Source of the DNA: SLST01 sp046538735
Lineage (GTDB): Bacteria; Spirochaetota; Spirochaetia; DSM-27196; SLST01
NCBI GenBank assembly: GCA_046538735.1
Contig: JBKHII010000002.1
Location: 1-64,000 of the forward strand
Direction of reading: 5' to 3'
DNA: 64,000 nucleotides
The position numbers were made by a program, and so were the translations under genes. The notes under the pieces were generated by a model, which did not search any database, was not told where the DNA came from, and saw only the letters and a program-made list of their open reading frames with translations. How positions within the stretch are numbered: position 1 is the stretch's first letter; the number at the start of each line of letters is the position of its first letter. Positions 27,367 to 35,743 of the stretch are shown in pieces.

Positions 27367-29043
27367 CTACCGGCGAGCCGTTGCTTTCTGTGAGAGGAAG
27401 AGGTCGAACTCCGCCGGTGGAACCGCGGGCCCGAAGTAGTCTCCCTGGAGCAAATCGAAGCCCAGCCTGACCGCATCGCGGGCTTCCTCCGGGCTCTCCA
27501 CGCCTTCCAGAACGATGATCTTGGAGAGGCTCTTCATTGCCGCGATCATGTGACCCAGGAAGGAGTGCCCGGTATCCGGGTCGGCGAGGTCGGCGGTGAA
27601 CGACTGATCGAGTTTGAGGATGCGGGCGGGAAGGTTCCTCAGGTACGAGAGCGACGATTGACCGGTCCCGAAGTCGTCGATCAGGACGTCGACCCCGGCC
27701 GTCTGAAGAGTCTCGATCCGCTCGATCGCAGCCTCCGGATCGGCCATCGACTCGCTCTCCGTGATCTCCAGCTTGAGCTGTGAGGGCTCGATCCCGGAGC
27801 GGGTCATCGCCCGCTTCACGCTCTCGAGCATGTGGCGGTCCAGGAACTCGCCGGCCGTCATGTTCACGGTCACGAAAAAGTCGCGATCGCGCGACCACCG
27901 CTTGACCTGATTGCATGCCTCAAAGAGGACCCATCGTCCGATTGAAACCATGAGCTCCGACTCCACGGCAATCGGAATGACCTCGTTCGGCATGAGCAGA
28001 CCCCGATCGGGATGGTGCCACCGCAGGAGCGCTTCGGCCCCGATCGCCGTCCCCTTCGTGTTCACGATCGGTTGGAAGTTGAGCTGAAACTGGCCGTCCT
28101 TGACCGCCGATCCGAGCTCGGCCCCGAGCGCCAGCCGAGCCTGAATCGCCCGGTGCAACTCAGAGTCGAAGAACACGTAGGGGGCACGGCGTTGCCTCGC
28201 ATCGGACATCGCAACGTGCGCGTTCCGCACGAGCTCTTCCCGGGTCTTCCCGTCGTTCGGGAAAATCGCGATGCCTATTCGAGCCCCTACTGCGAGCGTC
28301 GCGCCGCCGTACTGGTACGGGAGCGTGATCTCGTGGAGTATCCTCGTCGCGGTCGTGGCGAGCTCGACCCGGTCCCGGATCGTGGTGATGAGGACCGCGA
28401 GCTCGTTGCCGTCCGAACGGAAGGCATAGTCGCCGCTCTCGAGACACCTCGCGACACGCAGCCCCGTGTTCTCCAGTAGAAGGTCGCCCGTTTGATGACC
28501 GTAGAGGTCGATGATCTGGCTAAGATTGTCCACGAATATGAACATCACGGCTCGCGGCGAGCTATCGGTGCGGCGGGCCTGCTCGAGCTCCTTATCCACG
28601 ATGATCTCCATCGATCTCCGGTTGAACAAGCCGGTCGTGGAATCGCGGAGCTCGTAGTTGGTCAGTTTCTCCTCGACCTGACTCAGTCGCGTGATGTCGT
28701 GCGAGAAGACGAGCACATGGGTCGTCATACCGTCCCGCATGTACGGAAAGAACGAGACGTGGATACTCCGCTCGATCTCACCGAAGGTGAACCTGTCCAC
28801 GTAGTTCACTTGCTCGCCACCGAAGCAGCGGTCGAGATTCGGTCGGATAGCGGAGTCGAACCGGTCGTAACCCCACACCTCGGCAACGGTGTGACCCACG
28901 ACCTGTTCGCGTGATCGACCGATCTGCCGGCAGTACGCGTCGTTGGCGATCTCGTAGACGTAGTCCCGGTTGATGAGCGTGATGTAGTCGCTCGATCGGT
29001 TTACGATCTCCTCGTACGCGTTCACGTCTGTACTATACTTCAT
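27367..29043 (-). CDS. PAS / degenerate GGDEF / EAL cyclic-di-GMP phosphodiesterase
   Basis: A 558-residue cytoplasmic protein. I use ATG 29043 (MKYSTDV), although the frame is open to 29175. Residues about 10-130 are a PAS domain. Residues 140-300 are a GGDEF fold in which the signature is DGNEL instead of GGDEF, so cyclase activity is unlikely. Residues 310-555 are an EAL domain with its key residues: EALLRW, the Asn in VNMTAGEF, the Glu in LEITES, IDDFGTGQSSLSYL, the Lys in ILKLDQSF and the Glu in LEGVES. It should therefore hydrolyse c-di-GMP, with the GGDEF part perhaps binding GTP as a regulator. No membrane segment is seen. Confidence 0.93.
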   Translation of the reverse strand: MKYSTDVNAYEEIVNRSSDYITLINRDYVYEIANDAYCRQIGRSREQVVGHTVAEVWGYDRFDSAIRPNLDRCFGGEQVNYVDRFTFGEIERSIHVSFFPYMRDGMTTHVLVFSHDITRLSQVEEKLTNYELRDSTTGLFNRRSMEIIVDKELEQARRTDSSPRAVMFIFVDNLSQIIDLYGHQTGDLLLENTGLRVARCLESGDYAFRSDGNELAVLITTIRDRVELATTATRILHEITLPYQYGGATLAVGARIGIAIFPNDGKTREELVRNAHVAMSDARQRRAPYVFFDSELHRAIQARLALGAELGSAVKDGQFQLNFQPIVNTKGTAIGAEALLRWHHPDRGLLMPNEVIPIAVESELMVSIGRWVLFEACNQVKRWSRDRDFFVTVNMTAGEFLDRHMLESVKRAMTRSGIEPSQLKLEITESESMADPEAAIERIETLQTAGVDVLIDDFGTGQSSLSYLRNLPARILKLDQSFTADLADPDTGHSFLGHMIAAMKSLSKIIVLEGVESPEEARDAVRLGFDLLQGDYFGPAVPPAEFDLFLSQKATARR

Positions 29044-29189
29044 GAGTCCGAATTGGGCCACGGAGGTTTCTTCCGGTGCCTGCCGGTGGAACAACGCTCG
29101 ATCCGCTCTCACTACCGTGATAACGGACTTGTTCCGATGCAGAATTGAAAATCGCCGACTCTCCGACACTCTCATTTCGAACGGGAGGC

Positions 29190-29382
29190 GGGTTCATGGC
29201 GAAACGAGTCGTTCTGTCGGGATTGGTCGTCCTCTTGCTCTCGCTCGCGGTTGGATACCGGCTTGACGGCCACGATACAGCCACGGAACGCCACGAATCG
29301 AGGCGTGATCTGGATATCCGGCGATCAGCGCGTGGCCGGCATGGTTGAGAACGCTGGGGGGCCTCAACGGAGACGTCACCTC
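29190..29382 (+). pseudogene. Remnant of a bacterial Ig-like (Big_2) domain
   Basis: Reading from about 29196 in one frame and switching by one base near 29255 gives a Big_2-type domain: a strand VVLSGLVVLLLSLAVG, then LTATIQPRNATNRGVIWISG, then DQRVAGMVENAG. In intact proteins this reads as one piece (LxxGxxxTLTATVxPxNATNxxVxWxSSxxxVATV). The frameshift and the absence of a signal peptide or further domains mark a relic of a surface protein. It runs directly into repeat copy C. Confidence 0.55.
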
Positions 29383-29422
29383 GTGGGTTCCGGAGGTCCG
29401 ACCTGCAAGCTTCCTGACATTT
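29383..29422. repeat. Copy C: one end of the 150-bp repeat
   Basis: These 40 bases match the reverse complement of 86-125 (left end of copy A) at 36 of 40 positions, including the unbroken run CTGCAAGCTTC. The other end of the element is not recognisable, so this is a fragment or a copy whose other half has diverged. Confidence 0.6.
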
Positions 29423-29469
29423 TCGAACGGCCCGCGGCGTGGCGAGCATGCGAGCGCCGCGCAGGTGCT

Positions 29470-30396
29470 TCAGCTCACCGCGAGCGCCCCTGCATAGGCG
29501 ATCGTAAAGACCGCAACGACGCGGATGATCGCGACCATGTTCGGATGCTTCGTCGCGTGGCTGAATCCTCGCCGGTGCATCCCCACGAACAGAATCGTCG
29601 TTGCAACCGCGCCGGCACCCACGAACGTCGCCCCCACGGGCGGGAGCGCCGGCACGAGCGAGTCCGGCGGTATCAGTCCGGCATACCGACCGAGCGTCAT
29701 GGAGAAGAGCAGGAGATACGCCGCGGCGCAGAGGACGTCCATGACCACGACCGCCGCCGGTTTACCGAGCACGATCGAGAGCGTTCGCCTGCCGGCCGCC
29801 CGGTCGCCCTCGAGATCGCACGTATTGTTCACGGTCAGGACGAGCGCGATGACGAGCGTGCTCGGGACCGAGGCGACCACGCCCCCCACCGTCACCTCGC
29901 CGGTGTGAACGGCGACCACCACGAGGAAGAGTACCGTGCCGAGGAACCCTCCGGCGAAGAGCTCCCCGAGCGGCGTGCGCGAGATCGGGAGCGGCCCGCC
30001 GTTGTAGAGAAAGCCCACCGCCATGCTGAGGATTCCCGCCGGCACGATCCACCAGGTGGAGATCGCAGCGACGGCGATCCCGGCCGCCGCTCCAAACACG
30101 TAGAGGCCCACGGAGACGAGGAAGGCGTGCGCGGGTGCCACCCCCTCGTGGACGAGCACCTTGCCCGGCTCCACGGTCAACACCGGCGAGTCCACGCCCC
30201 GGACGTAGTCGTAGAAGGTGTTGAAGGCGGTCGTCCCCATATCCACGCAGAGCACCGCCACGCCGAGCAGCGCGGCGTGGAGCCATGAGACATCGTGGCC
30301 GGCAGCGAGCGTGTACAGCGTCGCGAGCACGTACGTGGAGACGCTGATCACCTTCGTTCGAATCTCAACGACCTCGAGAAACTGCCGCACGGTCAC
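29470..30396 (-). CDS. UbiA-family prenyltransferase, MenA-like
   Basis: About 308 residues with eight or nine hydrophobic helices. The two metal-pyrophosphate motifs are NTFYDYVRGVD (near residue 60) and NNTCDLEGDRAAGRRTL (near residue 180), and the second fits the 1,4-dihydroxy-2-naphthoate polyprenyltransferase (MenA) pattern NNxxDxxxDxxxGxxT better than UbiA or CyoE. It would attach a polyprenyl chain to an aromatic ring in the inner membrane. No other menaquinone gene is in the window, so the exact acceptor is uncertain. I use the GTG at 30396 (VTVRQFLEVVEIRTK). The longer frame to 30468 lacks hydrophobic or conserved sequence. It is divergent from the pseudouridine synthase gene. Confidence 0.8.
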   Translation of the reverse strand: MTVRQFLEVVEIRTKVISVSTYVLATLYTLAAGHDVSWLHAALLGVAVLCVDMGTTAFNTFYDYVRGVDSPVLTVEPGKVLVHEGVAPAHAFLVSVGLYVFGAAAGIAVAAISTWWIVPAGILSMAVGFLYNGGPLPISRTPLGELFAGGFLGTVLFLVVVAVHTGEVTVGGVVASVPSTLVIALVLTVNNTCDLEGDRAAGRRTLSIVLGKPAAVVVMDVLCAAAYLLLFSMTLGRYAGLIPPDSLVPALPPVGATFVGAGAVATTILFVGMHRRGFSHATKHPNMVAIIRVVAVFTIAYAGALAVS

Positions 30397-30524
30397 GCAC
30401 AAAGACTGCCCCGACTCCGCCGGGCGTGTCCAGACCGCGACCTCCGGTCGGCCCGCTGATCGCGGCACCGTCGCCCCTGGCGTACCGGCTTCACCGGGCG
30501 TCCGTCGTGTCGTACAATCCCCAC

Positions 30525-31274
30525 ATGCCGATCCACGAGTCGAGCGGCCCGATCAGAATCGTCTACTCGGACGACGACCTCGTCGTCGTCGACAAGCCGC
30601 CGGCGATGCTGACGCACGCGAACAGCTACGACCGCGGGAGCCCGACCGTCGTGATGGTCCTCGGAAGCCGCCTGGGGCAGTCAATCCACAACGTCCACCG
30701 CCTCGACCGGATGACGACCGGCGCGATGGTCCTCGCCCGCACGCGCGCGGCCGCGAGCGAGCTCTCTCGGCAGTTCCGGGAACGGGAGGTCGAGAAACGC
30801 TACCTCGCGATCGTCCGCGGCCACCTGGACGACGAAGGGACGATCGAGACGCCGATCGCGCACGCCACGCGCGACGAGGAGCGCCACGCGAGCACCGACT
30901 ACCGGACGATCGTGCGAGGCAAGGTGCGCGAGCCGATCGGCCGCTACGGCGAGGGTTGGTTCAGCCTCGTGGAAGCGCGGCTGCACACCGGCCGCACGCA
31001 CCAGGCGCGCAGACACCTGCACCGCGTCAACCACCCGGTCATCGGCGACAACAAGCACGGCGACAAAACGTACAATCGCTGGGCGTGGGCGCGCGTCGGC
31101 GAGAAGCACCTCTTCCTGCGCGCGCGGATGCTCACCTTCCGCCACCCGGCGGACGGGTCACCGGTGACCGTGCGTCTCGGCGTGCCGGACGTCTGGCTCG
31201 AGCTCGCCGCTCTTGTGGGCATCGAGATACCGGACGAATACCAACGTGACGAGGTCCTCAGAGAGCCGGATTAG
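30525..31274 (+). CDS. truC: RluA-family pseudouridine synthase, TruC-like
   Basis: A 249-residue enzyme starting at ATG 30525 (MPIHESS). The catalytic Asp lies in VHRLDRMTTGAMVLA (HRLDR motif, near residue 62). ARLHTGRTHQARRHL and HPVIGDNKHGDKTYN are the RNA- and fold-defining motifs. There is no S4 domain, and the length and the RRHLHRVNHPVIGD block fit TruC, which makes pseudouridine 65 in tRNA-Ile and tRNA-Asp, better than RluA, C or D. Assignment within the family needs a tree. It converges on a small membrane protein gene with 23 bases between. Confidence 0.85.
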   Translation: MPIHESSGPIRIVYSDDDLVVVDKPPAMLTHANSYDRGSPTVVMVLGSRLGQSIHNVHRLDRMTTGAMVLARTRAAASELSRQFREREVEKRYLAIVRGHLDDEGTIETPIAHATRDEERHASTDYRTIVRGKVREPIGRYGEGWFSLVEARLHTGRTHQARRHLHRVNHPVIGDNKHGDKTYNRWAWARVGEKHLFLRARMLTFRHPADGSPVTVRLGVPDVWLELAALVGIEIPDEYQRDEVLREPD

Positions 31275-31297
31275 GTCGACGGTTCACTCGCCGTTTG

Positions 31298-31804
31298 TCA
31301 CGAACCTTGCTGCTCGGGCGTTCCGGTGGGCTGTTCGGCGTGTGCGGCGCTCTGCTGCGACGCCTCGGCCTGGTACCCCTGCGCGATCTGCTGCGGACCG
31401 CCGCCGAGCGTCTTCACGCTCCTGCGCCGCGAGATCCACACGGCCCAGAGGAGCACGACCGCCGTGGTCGCGATAATCCCCGGCACGATCACGATCCACA
31501 GCATCTGGGCCGTGAACTCGCCGGTCACGAGCGAATACCAAAGCACGCCGGTCTGGACCGTGGTCGCCAAGGCGATGATCCCGAGCAGCGGATTCGTGTC
31601 GCGCCGCCGGAACGCGATAAGCGCGAGCCCGAAGCCCTGCACGGAGACGAGGCTCGCGCCGAGGCTTCGCAACCAGGCGAGGTTCGCCGCTTCCGCCTGA
31701 GAGAAGGAGACGAAACCGCCCGGCACGAGCAGCAACAGGCCTCCGAGCACCAAGGACAGCAACGCGAGGAGGACGAGCACGAACTTCACCATCGACTCTT
31801 GCAT
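31298..31804 (-). CDS. Small four-helix membrane protein
   Basis: About 168 residues. I choose ATG 31804 (MQESMVKF), and ATG 31792 is equally possible. It has four hydrophobic helices (near residues 5-28, 50-70, 80-100 and 108-130) with a basic loop (FRRRD) between helices two and three. The tail is Gln/Ala-rich and low in complexity. The layout resembles small DoxX- or DUF4345-like proteins, but no signature is clear and I do not assign a function. Transcribed alone, it ends close to the truC stop. Confidence 0.55.
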   Translation of the reverse strand: MQESMVKFVLVLLALLSLVLGGLLLLVPGGFVSFSQAEAANLAWLRSLGASLVSVQGFGLALIAFRRRDTNPLLGIIALATTVQTGVLWYSLVTGEFTAQMLWIVIVPGIIATTAVVLLWAVWISRRRSVKTLGGGPQQIAQGYQAEASQQSAAHAEQPTGTPEQQGS

Positions 31805-31976
31805 GCCTAGAGAATACACCTGTGGCGCCGCAGAGGGAACCGAACCGCGGCCGCGCTCGGGGACGGTCGACAGGGCGTGCAGGCGCGGCGGCGGCCTCGG
31901 CCGTCCGCCGACATACGGGGAGCGCCCCTACCCGTTCTCGTGCATGCTCGCTACCTTTGAGATCGGAGGCACCACC

Positions 31977-32087
31977 ATGGGACGAGGCGACCGAAAGAGC
32001 AGGAAAGGCAAGATCTGGCGAGGCAGCTACGGCAAGCGCCGCCCGAAGAGCAAGCGCGTCCACGAACGCAACAAGGGCTCGTTCTAG
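31977..32087 (+). CDS. 30S ribosomal protein THX
   Basis: A 36-residue, very basic protein starting with MGRGDRKSRKGKIWRGSYGK. Thermus THX (S31/bTHX) begins [20 protein letters not shown], so the match is close over its whole length. The extra C-terminal RVHERNKGSF is a short extension. ATG 31977 follows ATCGGAGGC, a good ribosome binding site. The frame is open further upstream but that part is not conserved. THX sits in the head of the small ribosomal subunit and occurs in Thermus, Bacteroidetes and some other phyla. Its stop codon overlaps the stop of the HAD gene on the other strand. Confidence 0.85.
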   Translation: MGRGDRKSRKGKIWRGSYGKRRPKSKRVHERNKGSF

Positions 32088-32842
32088 CGGGCGAACCACT
32101 TCACGATATCCTCCACGCCAATCTCGCTCATGTCGCTCACCACGCGGTGAGCGCCGCGTTCGAGTAGTCCCTCCGGGTCAACGCTCCGCGCGATCCCGAG
32201 CACGAATCCGAACGAGCCGTTCCGGCCGGCTTCCACTCCCGAATAGGCATCCTCGACCATCATGCTTCGCGTGGGATCCGAATCCAGGCGCTCGCACGCC
32301 GTGACGAAAATGTCCGGGGCGGGCTTCCCGTTCAGACCGAGCTCGCGGCTGTCGGTGCCGTCCACGACGGTCTCGAACCGCGAGCGCAGCCCCGCCGACT
32401 CGAGCACGAACCGGCAGTTGCGGCTCGAGCTCGCAACGCCGCAGCGAACTCCCCGCTCGCGGAGCTCGTCCACGATCTTCACCGTGGACTCGAACACGGG
32501 AATATCGCCCCCAAGGACGATCTCCCGGAATCGCTTGTTCTTCGCGTTCCCGACCGCGCAGACGGTCGAATCGCCCGGCTCGTCGGAGGCGTCACCGTGC
32601 GGAAGCTCAATGCCGCGCGACTCGAGGAAGGCGGCTACGCCGTCGTAGCGTGGTTTGCCGTCCACGTACGGAACGTAATCGCGATCATGCTCGAAGGGGC
32701 GGAATCCCGGCCCCTCGCGCCGCTCGAGCAGCGCGTCGAACGTCTCCTTCCACGCTCGGAAGTGGATCACGGCGGTGTCCGTGATCACGCCGTCCAGATC
32801 GAAGATCGCTGCTTCCGGGACGCTCTTCTTCGTGGTGCTCAC
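32084..32842 (-). CDS. HAD hydrolase, beta-phosphoglucomutase-like
   Basis: A 252-residue HAD-IA protein. Motif I is FDLDGVITDTAVIHFRAWK, with the His and Trp typical of the beta-phosphoglucomutase group. The cap has DYVPYVDGKPRYDGV and TVCAVGNAKNKRF, a signature of the subgroup that often accompanies GH65 disaccharide phosphorylases or trehalose genes. Motif II is VASSSRN, and motifs III/IV are GKPAPDIF and MMVEDAYSGVEAG. The expected activity is interconversion of beta-glucose 1- and 6-phosphate or dephosphorylation of a sugar phosphate. Its ATG overlaps the stop of the second HAD gene upstream (ATGA), placing it last in the XRE-cupin operon. Confidence 0.82.
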   Translation of the reverse strand: MSTTKKSVPEAAIFDLDGVITDTAVIHFRAWKETFDALLERREGPGFRPFEHDRDYVPYVDGKPRYDGVAAFLESRGIELPHGDASDEPGDSTVCAVGNAKNKRFREIVLGGDIPVFESTVKIVDELRERGVRCGVASSSRNCRFVLESAGLRSRFETVVDGTDSRELGLNGKPAPDIFVTACERLDSDPTRSMMVEDAYSGVEAGRNGSFGFVLGIARSVDPEGLLERGAHRVVSDMSEIGVEDIVKWFAR

Positions 32843-34059
32843 TTCGTTCCTCCTCTGTCTGCCGCGCTACCGAGCGCCGCGACGAGAACGTCCGGCCCCG
32901 AGCAAAACGCCGACGCCGTTGCCCGCTCCCGTACCACGCGCCGGAGCGCTTCGTCCTCGGTGGCGAAGACGGCGTGGGTGCGCGCTCCCGCCTCGGCCAG
33001 GGACTCGAGCATCGGCACATCGCCGGGAGTGTCGCCGCACACCAGCACGGGTACGCCGCGGAGATCGAGCGCGAGGCTGTCGACGAGGAAACGAACGCCG
33101 TCTCCCTTGTCGAATCCGCGCCTGCGATCACCCTCCGCCACCAGCGTGATCTCGACATCGAAACCCGTGTCGTCGATCTCGAACCGCGTGTGCTCGGGAT
33201 CCACACGGCCAACGAGGCGACGAACATCGTGAAGGAACGCCCCGGAGAGGTCCTCCGGCACGCTGCGGTGGACGTCCTGACGGCTGACGGTCAGCTGACC
33301 GAACTTGCGCTGGTAGCCGGAGCCGATCGCGCTCAGGAGCCGGTACTCCGGTCGGTCGAGCAGCTCCTGCACGTCATGGTCGAGGCGGATGATCGCCGCG
33401 CGCTGCTCGTCCGAGAGCGGGTAGCTCCCGGTCTTGCCGTCGGCGAGCTTAAACTCGCGCCCCTTGCTCCCGGCGAGGTGAACCGTCTCGTCGGGGAACG
33501 AGCTCAACGAGAGGAGCCCGTGCCCGTAGAGCGGGCCCGAGGTGACGACGAAGAACTCGTCGCATCGGTCGCGGGCGAATCGCGCGATTTCGACTGCCGC
33601 GTACAGCGGCTGGTGCGACGAACGGTAACGACCGCAGTAATTCGTGATCGTGCCGTCGCGGTCGCTGAACGCCGCGGCGTAGGCGGTGTCGCCGAAGAGC
33701 TCGAGCATACCGTCGATCTGCTCACCGGAGGACTCGGGAGCCCACAACAGCCGAGAGACGGCGGCCGGACCGTCGCGCAGGCAGGTGACGTCGCGCTCGA
33801 GCTCGGTGATCTCGTAGTCGAGATTCAGGGTTGCATGGCGCCCGTCAACGAGGAGCTCCCGCTGCGTCCCGGATCCCGGGAGCGACGCGAGCAGAGAAGA
33901 GGCAGACTCCAGCTCGTGGAGTGTCGCGCGGCACGTCTCGCACGACCCGATCGGGAACGACGCGCCGCGCCCAAGCTCGTTGCGCAGCATCGCCGCCGCG
34001 GCACGGCGGCGGAAGGGCCGAAGCCGGTCGAAGAGATCGTAGAGCTCGTCCAGTTTCAT
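32839..34059 (-). CDS. HAD phosphatase, trehalose-6-phosphate-phosphatase-like
   Basis: A 406-residue protein. The N-terminal 130 residues are helical with a CETC pair. The C-terminal HAD-IIB domain carries AFSDRDGTITNY (nucleophile Asp, near residue 131), VVTSGPL, the Lys in GFDKGDGVRFL, and VLVCGDTPGDVPML. This order and the cap fit the trehalose-phosphatase or sucrose-phosphatase group. The substrate is inferred only. It lies between the 2-hydroxyacid dehydrogenase and the beta-phosphoglucomutase-like gene, overlapping both by four bases, so the three enzymes should be made together. The N-terminal extension is unusual for a plain trehalose-6-phosphate phosphatase. Confidence 0.72.
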   Translation of the reverse strand: MKLDELYDLFDRLRPFRRRAAAAMLRNELGRGASFPIGSCETCRATLHELESASSLLASLPGSGTQRELLVDGRHATLNLDYEITELERDVTCLRDGPAAVSRLLWAPESSGEQIDGMLELFGDTAYAAAFSDRDGTITNYCGRYRSSHQPLYAAVEIARFARDRCDEFFVVTSGPLYGHGLLSLSSFPDETVHLAGSKGREFKLADGKTGSYPLSDEQRAAIIRLDHDVQELLDRPEYRLLSAIGSGYQRKFGQLTVSRQDVHRSVPEDLSGAFLHDVRRLVGRVDPEHTRFEIDDTGFDVEITLVAEGDRRRGFDKGDGVRFLVDSLALDLRGVPVLVCGDTPGDVPMLESLAEAGARTHAVFATEDEALRRVVRERATASAFCSGPDVLVAALGSAADRGGTK

Positions 34060-35069
34060 TGACCTGCCTGGTTGACGACGTTCTCGGGTCGACCGTCCAC
34101 GAACGTCCGGATATTGCGAACGGTCGTGAGGAGAATCCGCTCGACCGCTTCGCGGGTGTTGAAGGCGCTGTGCGGCGTGATGTAGACGTTTCGAAGCCGC
34201 AGCAGGATGTGGTCGGCGAAGAGCGTCTCCATGTGATGCTGCTCGCGAAACGCCTTGTGCAGAAGCTCCGCTTCCTCTCGGATCGTGGGTTCCTCGGGAA
34301 GGACGTCGAGGCCGACCGCACGGACCTTCTTCTTCGCGATCGCCTGGACGAGCGCCTTCACGTTCATCAACGGCCCGCGAGCCGTGTTGAGGAAGACGAC
34401 GCCGTCCTTCATCTTCTCGAACTCCTCTTCGTCGATGAGATGGTGCGTCTTCTCGGAGTACGGGACGTGGAGCGACACGACATCCGAGGTGGAAAGGAGA
34501 TCATTCCACGATACGTAGCGGAAGCCGAGGGCCCGCGCGAGATCCTCGTTCGGCTTCACATCGAAGGCGACGACCTCCATATCGAAGCCGCGGGCCATCC
34601 GGATGACGTGCCGGCCGATGCTACCGGTCCCGATCACGCCGAAGACCTTGTCGCGCAGATCGAATCCCTGCAGACCAACGAAGCTGAAGTCGCCCTTGCG
34701 CGTCCGATCGATCGCTTCCACGAGATTGTGACTGATCGTGAGCAGCAACCCCATCGTATGCTCGGCGACGGTGTTGTCGCCGTACGTTGGGACGTTCGTG
34801 ACCGGTACGCCGTGCTCGTCGCACCATGCCTGATCGATGTGATCGTAGCCGGTCGATCGGGTCGCGACGAGCTTCACGCGCGGGAGCTTCGCGAGCACTT
34901 CGGCCGAAACCTTGGAGTAGATGAAGACGGAGATCACCTCAGCGTCGCGGTACCCGTCCACGTTCGCCGCGGTAAGCGGCTCGCGGACGAAGGTCACGTG
35001 ATGCCCGTCCGAGAGCTCCTTGAAGCACTCGCGTTCCCACTCCTCCACCTCGAAGACGACGATCTCCAT
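34056..35069 (-). CDS. D-2-hydroxyacid dehydrogenase (D-lactate dehydrogenase-like)
   Basis: A 337-residue NAD-dependent enzyme. The NAD motif is GVIGTGSIGRHVIRMA (near residue 140). The catalytic set is Arg in LNTARGPL, Glu in DVLPEEP, and His in YITPHSAFNT. The opening MEIVVFEVEEWERECF matches D-lactate dehydrogenases, so I choose ATG 35069 over TTG 35105, which would overlap the regulator. A related activity is glyoxylate or hydroxypyruvate reduction, but the HHMETLFADHILLRL insert before the catalytic His favours D-lactate dehydrogenase, which would recycle NADH in fermentation. It is the first enzyme gene after the XRE-cupin regulator, so its level probably follows that regulator. Confidence 0.85.
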   Translation of the reverse strand: MEIVVFEVEEWERECFKELSDGHHVTFVREPLTAANVDGYRDAEVISVFIYSKVSAEVLAKLPRVKLVATRSTGYDHIDQAWCDEHGVPVTNVPTYGDNTVAEHTMGLLLTISHNLVEAIDRTRKGDFSFVGLQGFDLRDKVFGVIGTGSIGRHVIRMARGFDMEVVAFDVKPNEDLARALGFRYVSWNDLLSTSDVVSLHVPYSEKTHHLIDEEEFEKMKDGVVFLNTARGPLMNVKALVQAIAKKKVRAVGLDVLPEEPTIREEAELLHKAFREQHHMETLFADHILLRLRNVYITPHSAFNTREAVERILLTTVRNIRTFVDGRPENVVNQAGQ

Positions 35070-35097
35070 CTCTTCAATATCGGGCGAAGTGAACGGT

Positions 35098-35676
35098 TCA
35101 GGCAAACTGCGCGCGGTGGAAACGGACGACCATGTGGACGCGCGCGAGCTCGTCCGAGGGATTCTCGATGATGTGGTCCACGTCGCAGTGATAGACGATG
35201 AAGTCGCCCGGCCCGAGCTCGGCCTGGCGATCGCCGGCTTCCACGCGAATGCGTCCCTTGATCACGGTGAGAAACTCCTCCGACCGGGGCGCGTGCGCAC
35301 GTGAGACGAGCGCGGTCCCGGGATCGAAGGTGAGGTAGTACATCTCCAGATCCTCCGCCATCGAGAGCGGGGAGTAGACCTGTATGTGCGGACCGTTCTC
35401 GGCGGTATCGAGTACGGCGACGTCCTGCGCTCGCGTGACCGCGAACTTCCGTGCCGGCTCCCACCCCCCCTTGAGAATCGCGTCCAGCTCGACTTCGAGT
35501 CCGCGGGCGATCTTCCAGATCGTGAGAACTGTGGGATTGACCTTCTCCGACTCGATCTGGCTGAGCATCGCCTTGGAGACACCGCTGCGTTCGGCGAGCG
35601 CGTCCAGCGTGAGGCCCTCCTCCTTGCGAATGCGCTGGATGTTCGACCCGATCTGGGGTGGCGGCACCGGTTTCAT
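35098..35676 (-). CDS. XRE-cupin transcriptional regulator
   Basis: A 192-residue regulator. Residues 9-65 are an XRE-type helix-turn-helix (IRKEEGLTLDALAERSGVSK then MLSQIESEKVNPTV). Residues 105-190 are a cupin with HAPRSEEFLTVIKGRIRV, GPGDFIVYHCDVDHIIENPS and a metal-site His pair, so a small ligand or metal is probably sensed there. Start ATG 35676 follows GGAGGAG. The promoter at 35732-35760 and the inverted repeat at 35728-35743 lie just upstream, so self-regulation is likely. It heads the operon with the 2-hydroxyacid dehydrogenase and two sugar-phosphate HAD enzymes and is divergent from threonine dehydrogenase. Confidence 0.9.
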   Translation of the reverse strand: MKPVPPPQIGSNIQRIRKEEGLTLDALAERSGVSKAMLSQIESEKVNPTVLTIWKIARGLEVELDAILKGGWEPARKFAVTRAQDVAVLDTAENGPHIQVYSPLSMAEDLEMYYLTFDPGTALVSRAHAPRSEEFLTVIKGRIRVEAGDRQAELGPGDFIVYHCDVDHIIENPSDELARVHMVVRFHRAQFA

Positions 35677-35689
35677 GCACTCTCCTCCG

Positions 35690-35719
35690 TTGACGATCGC
35701 CGCGCGATCATCATACTAT
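35690..35719 (+). promoter_or_regulatory. Promoter of L-threonine dehydrogenase
   Basis: TTGACG at 35690-35695 and TACTAT at 35714-35719 with an 18-base spacer, about 50 bases before the ATG at 35768. The operator at 35728-35743 lies across the expected transcription start, so the divergent regulator could repress this promoter too. Confidence 0.55.
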
Positions 35720-35727
35720 ACAGGCGA

Positions 35728-35743
35728 GTTCATTATAGTGAAC
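35728..35743. promoter_or_regulatory. Operator: perfect inverted repeat in the divergent control region
   Basis: GTTCATTATAGTGAAC reads as GTTCA, six bases, TGAAC on both strands. It covers the -10 box (TATAAT) of the minus-strand promoter and follows the plus-strand -10 box. It is the natural binding site for the XRE-cupin protein encoded next to it. Confidence 0.65.

Noticed and set aside
29043..29175. Longer N-terminus for the GGDEF/EAL protein (44 extra residues)
   Set aside because: The additional residues are not conserved-looking and contain no ribosome binding site. The PAS domain starts after the ATG at 29043.
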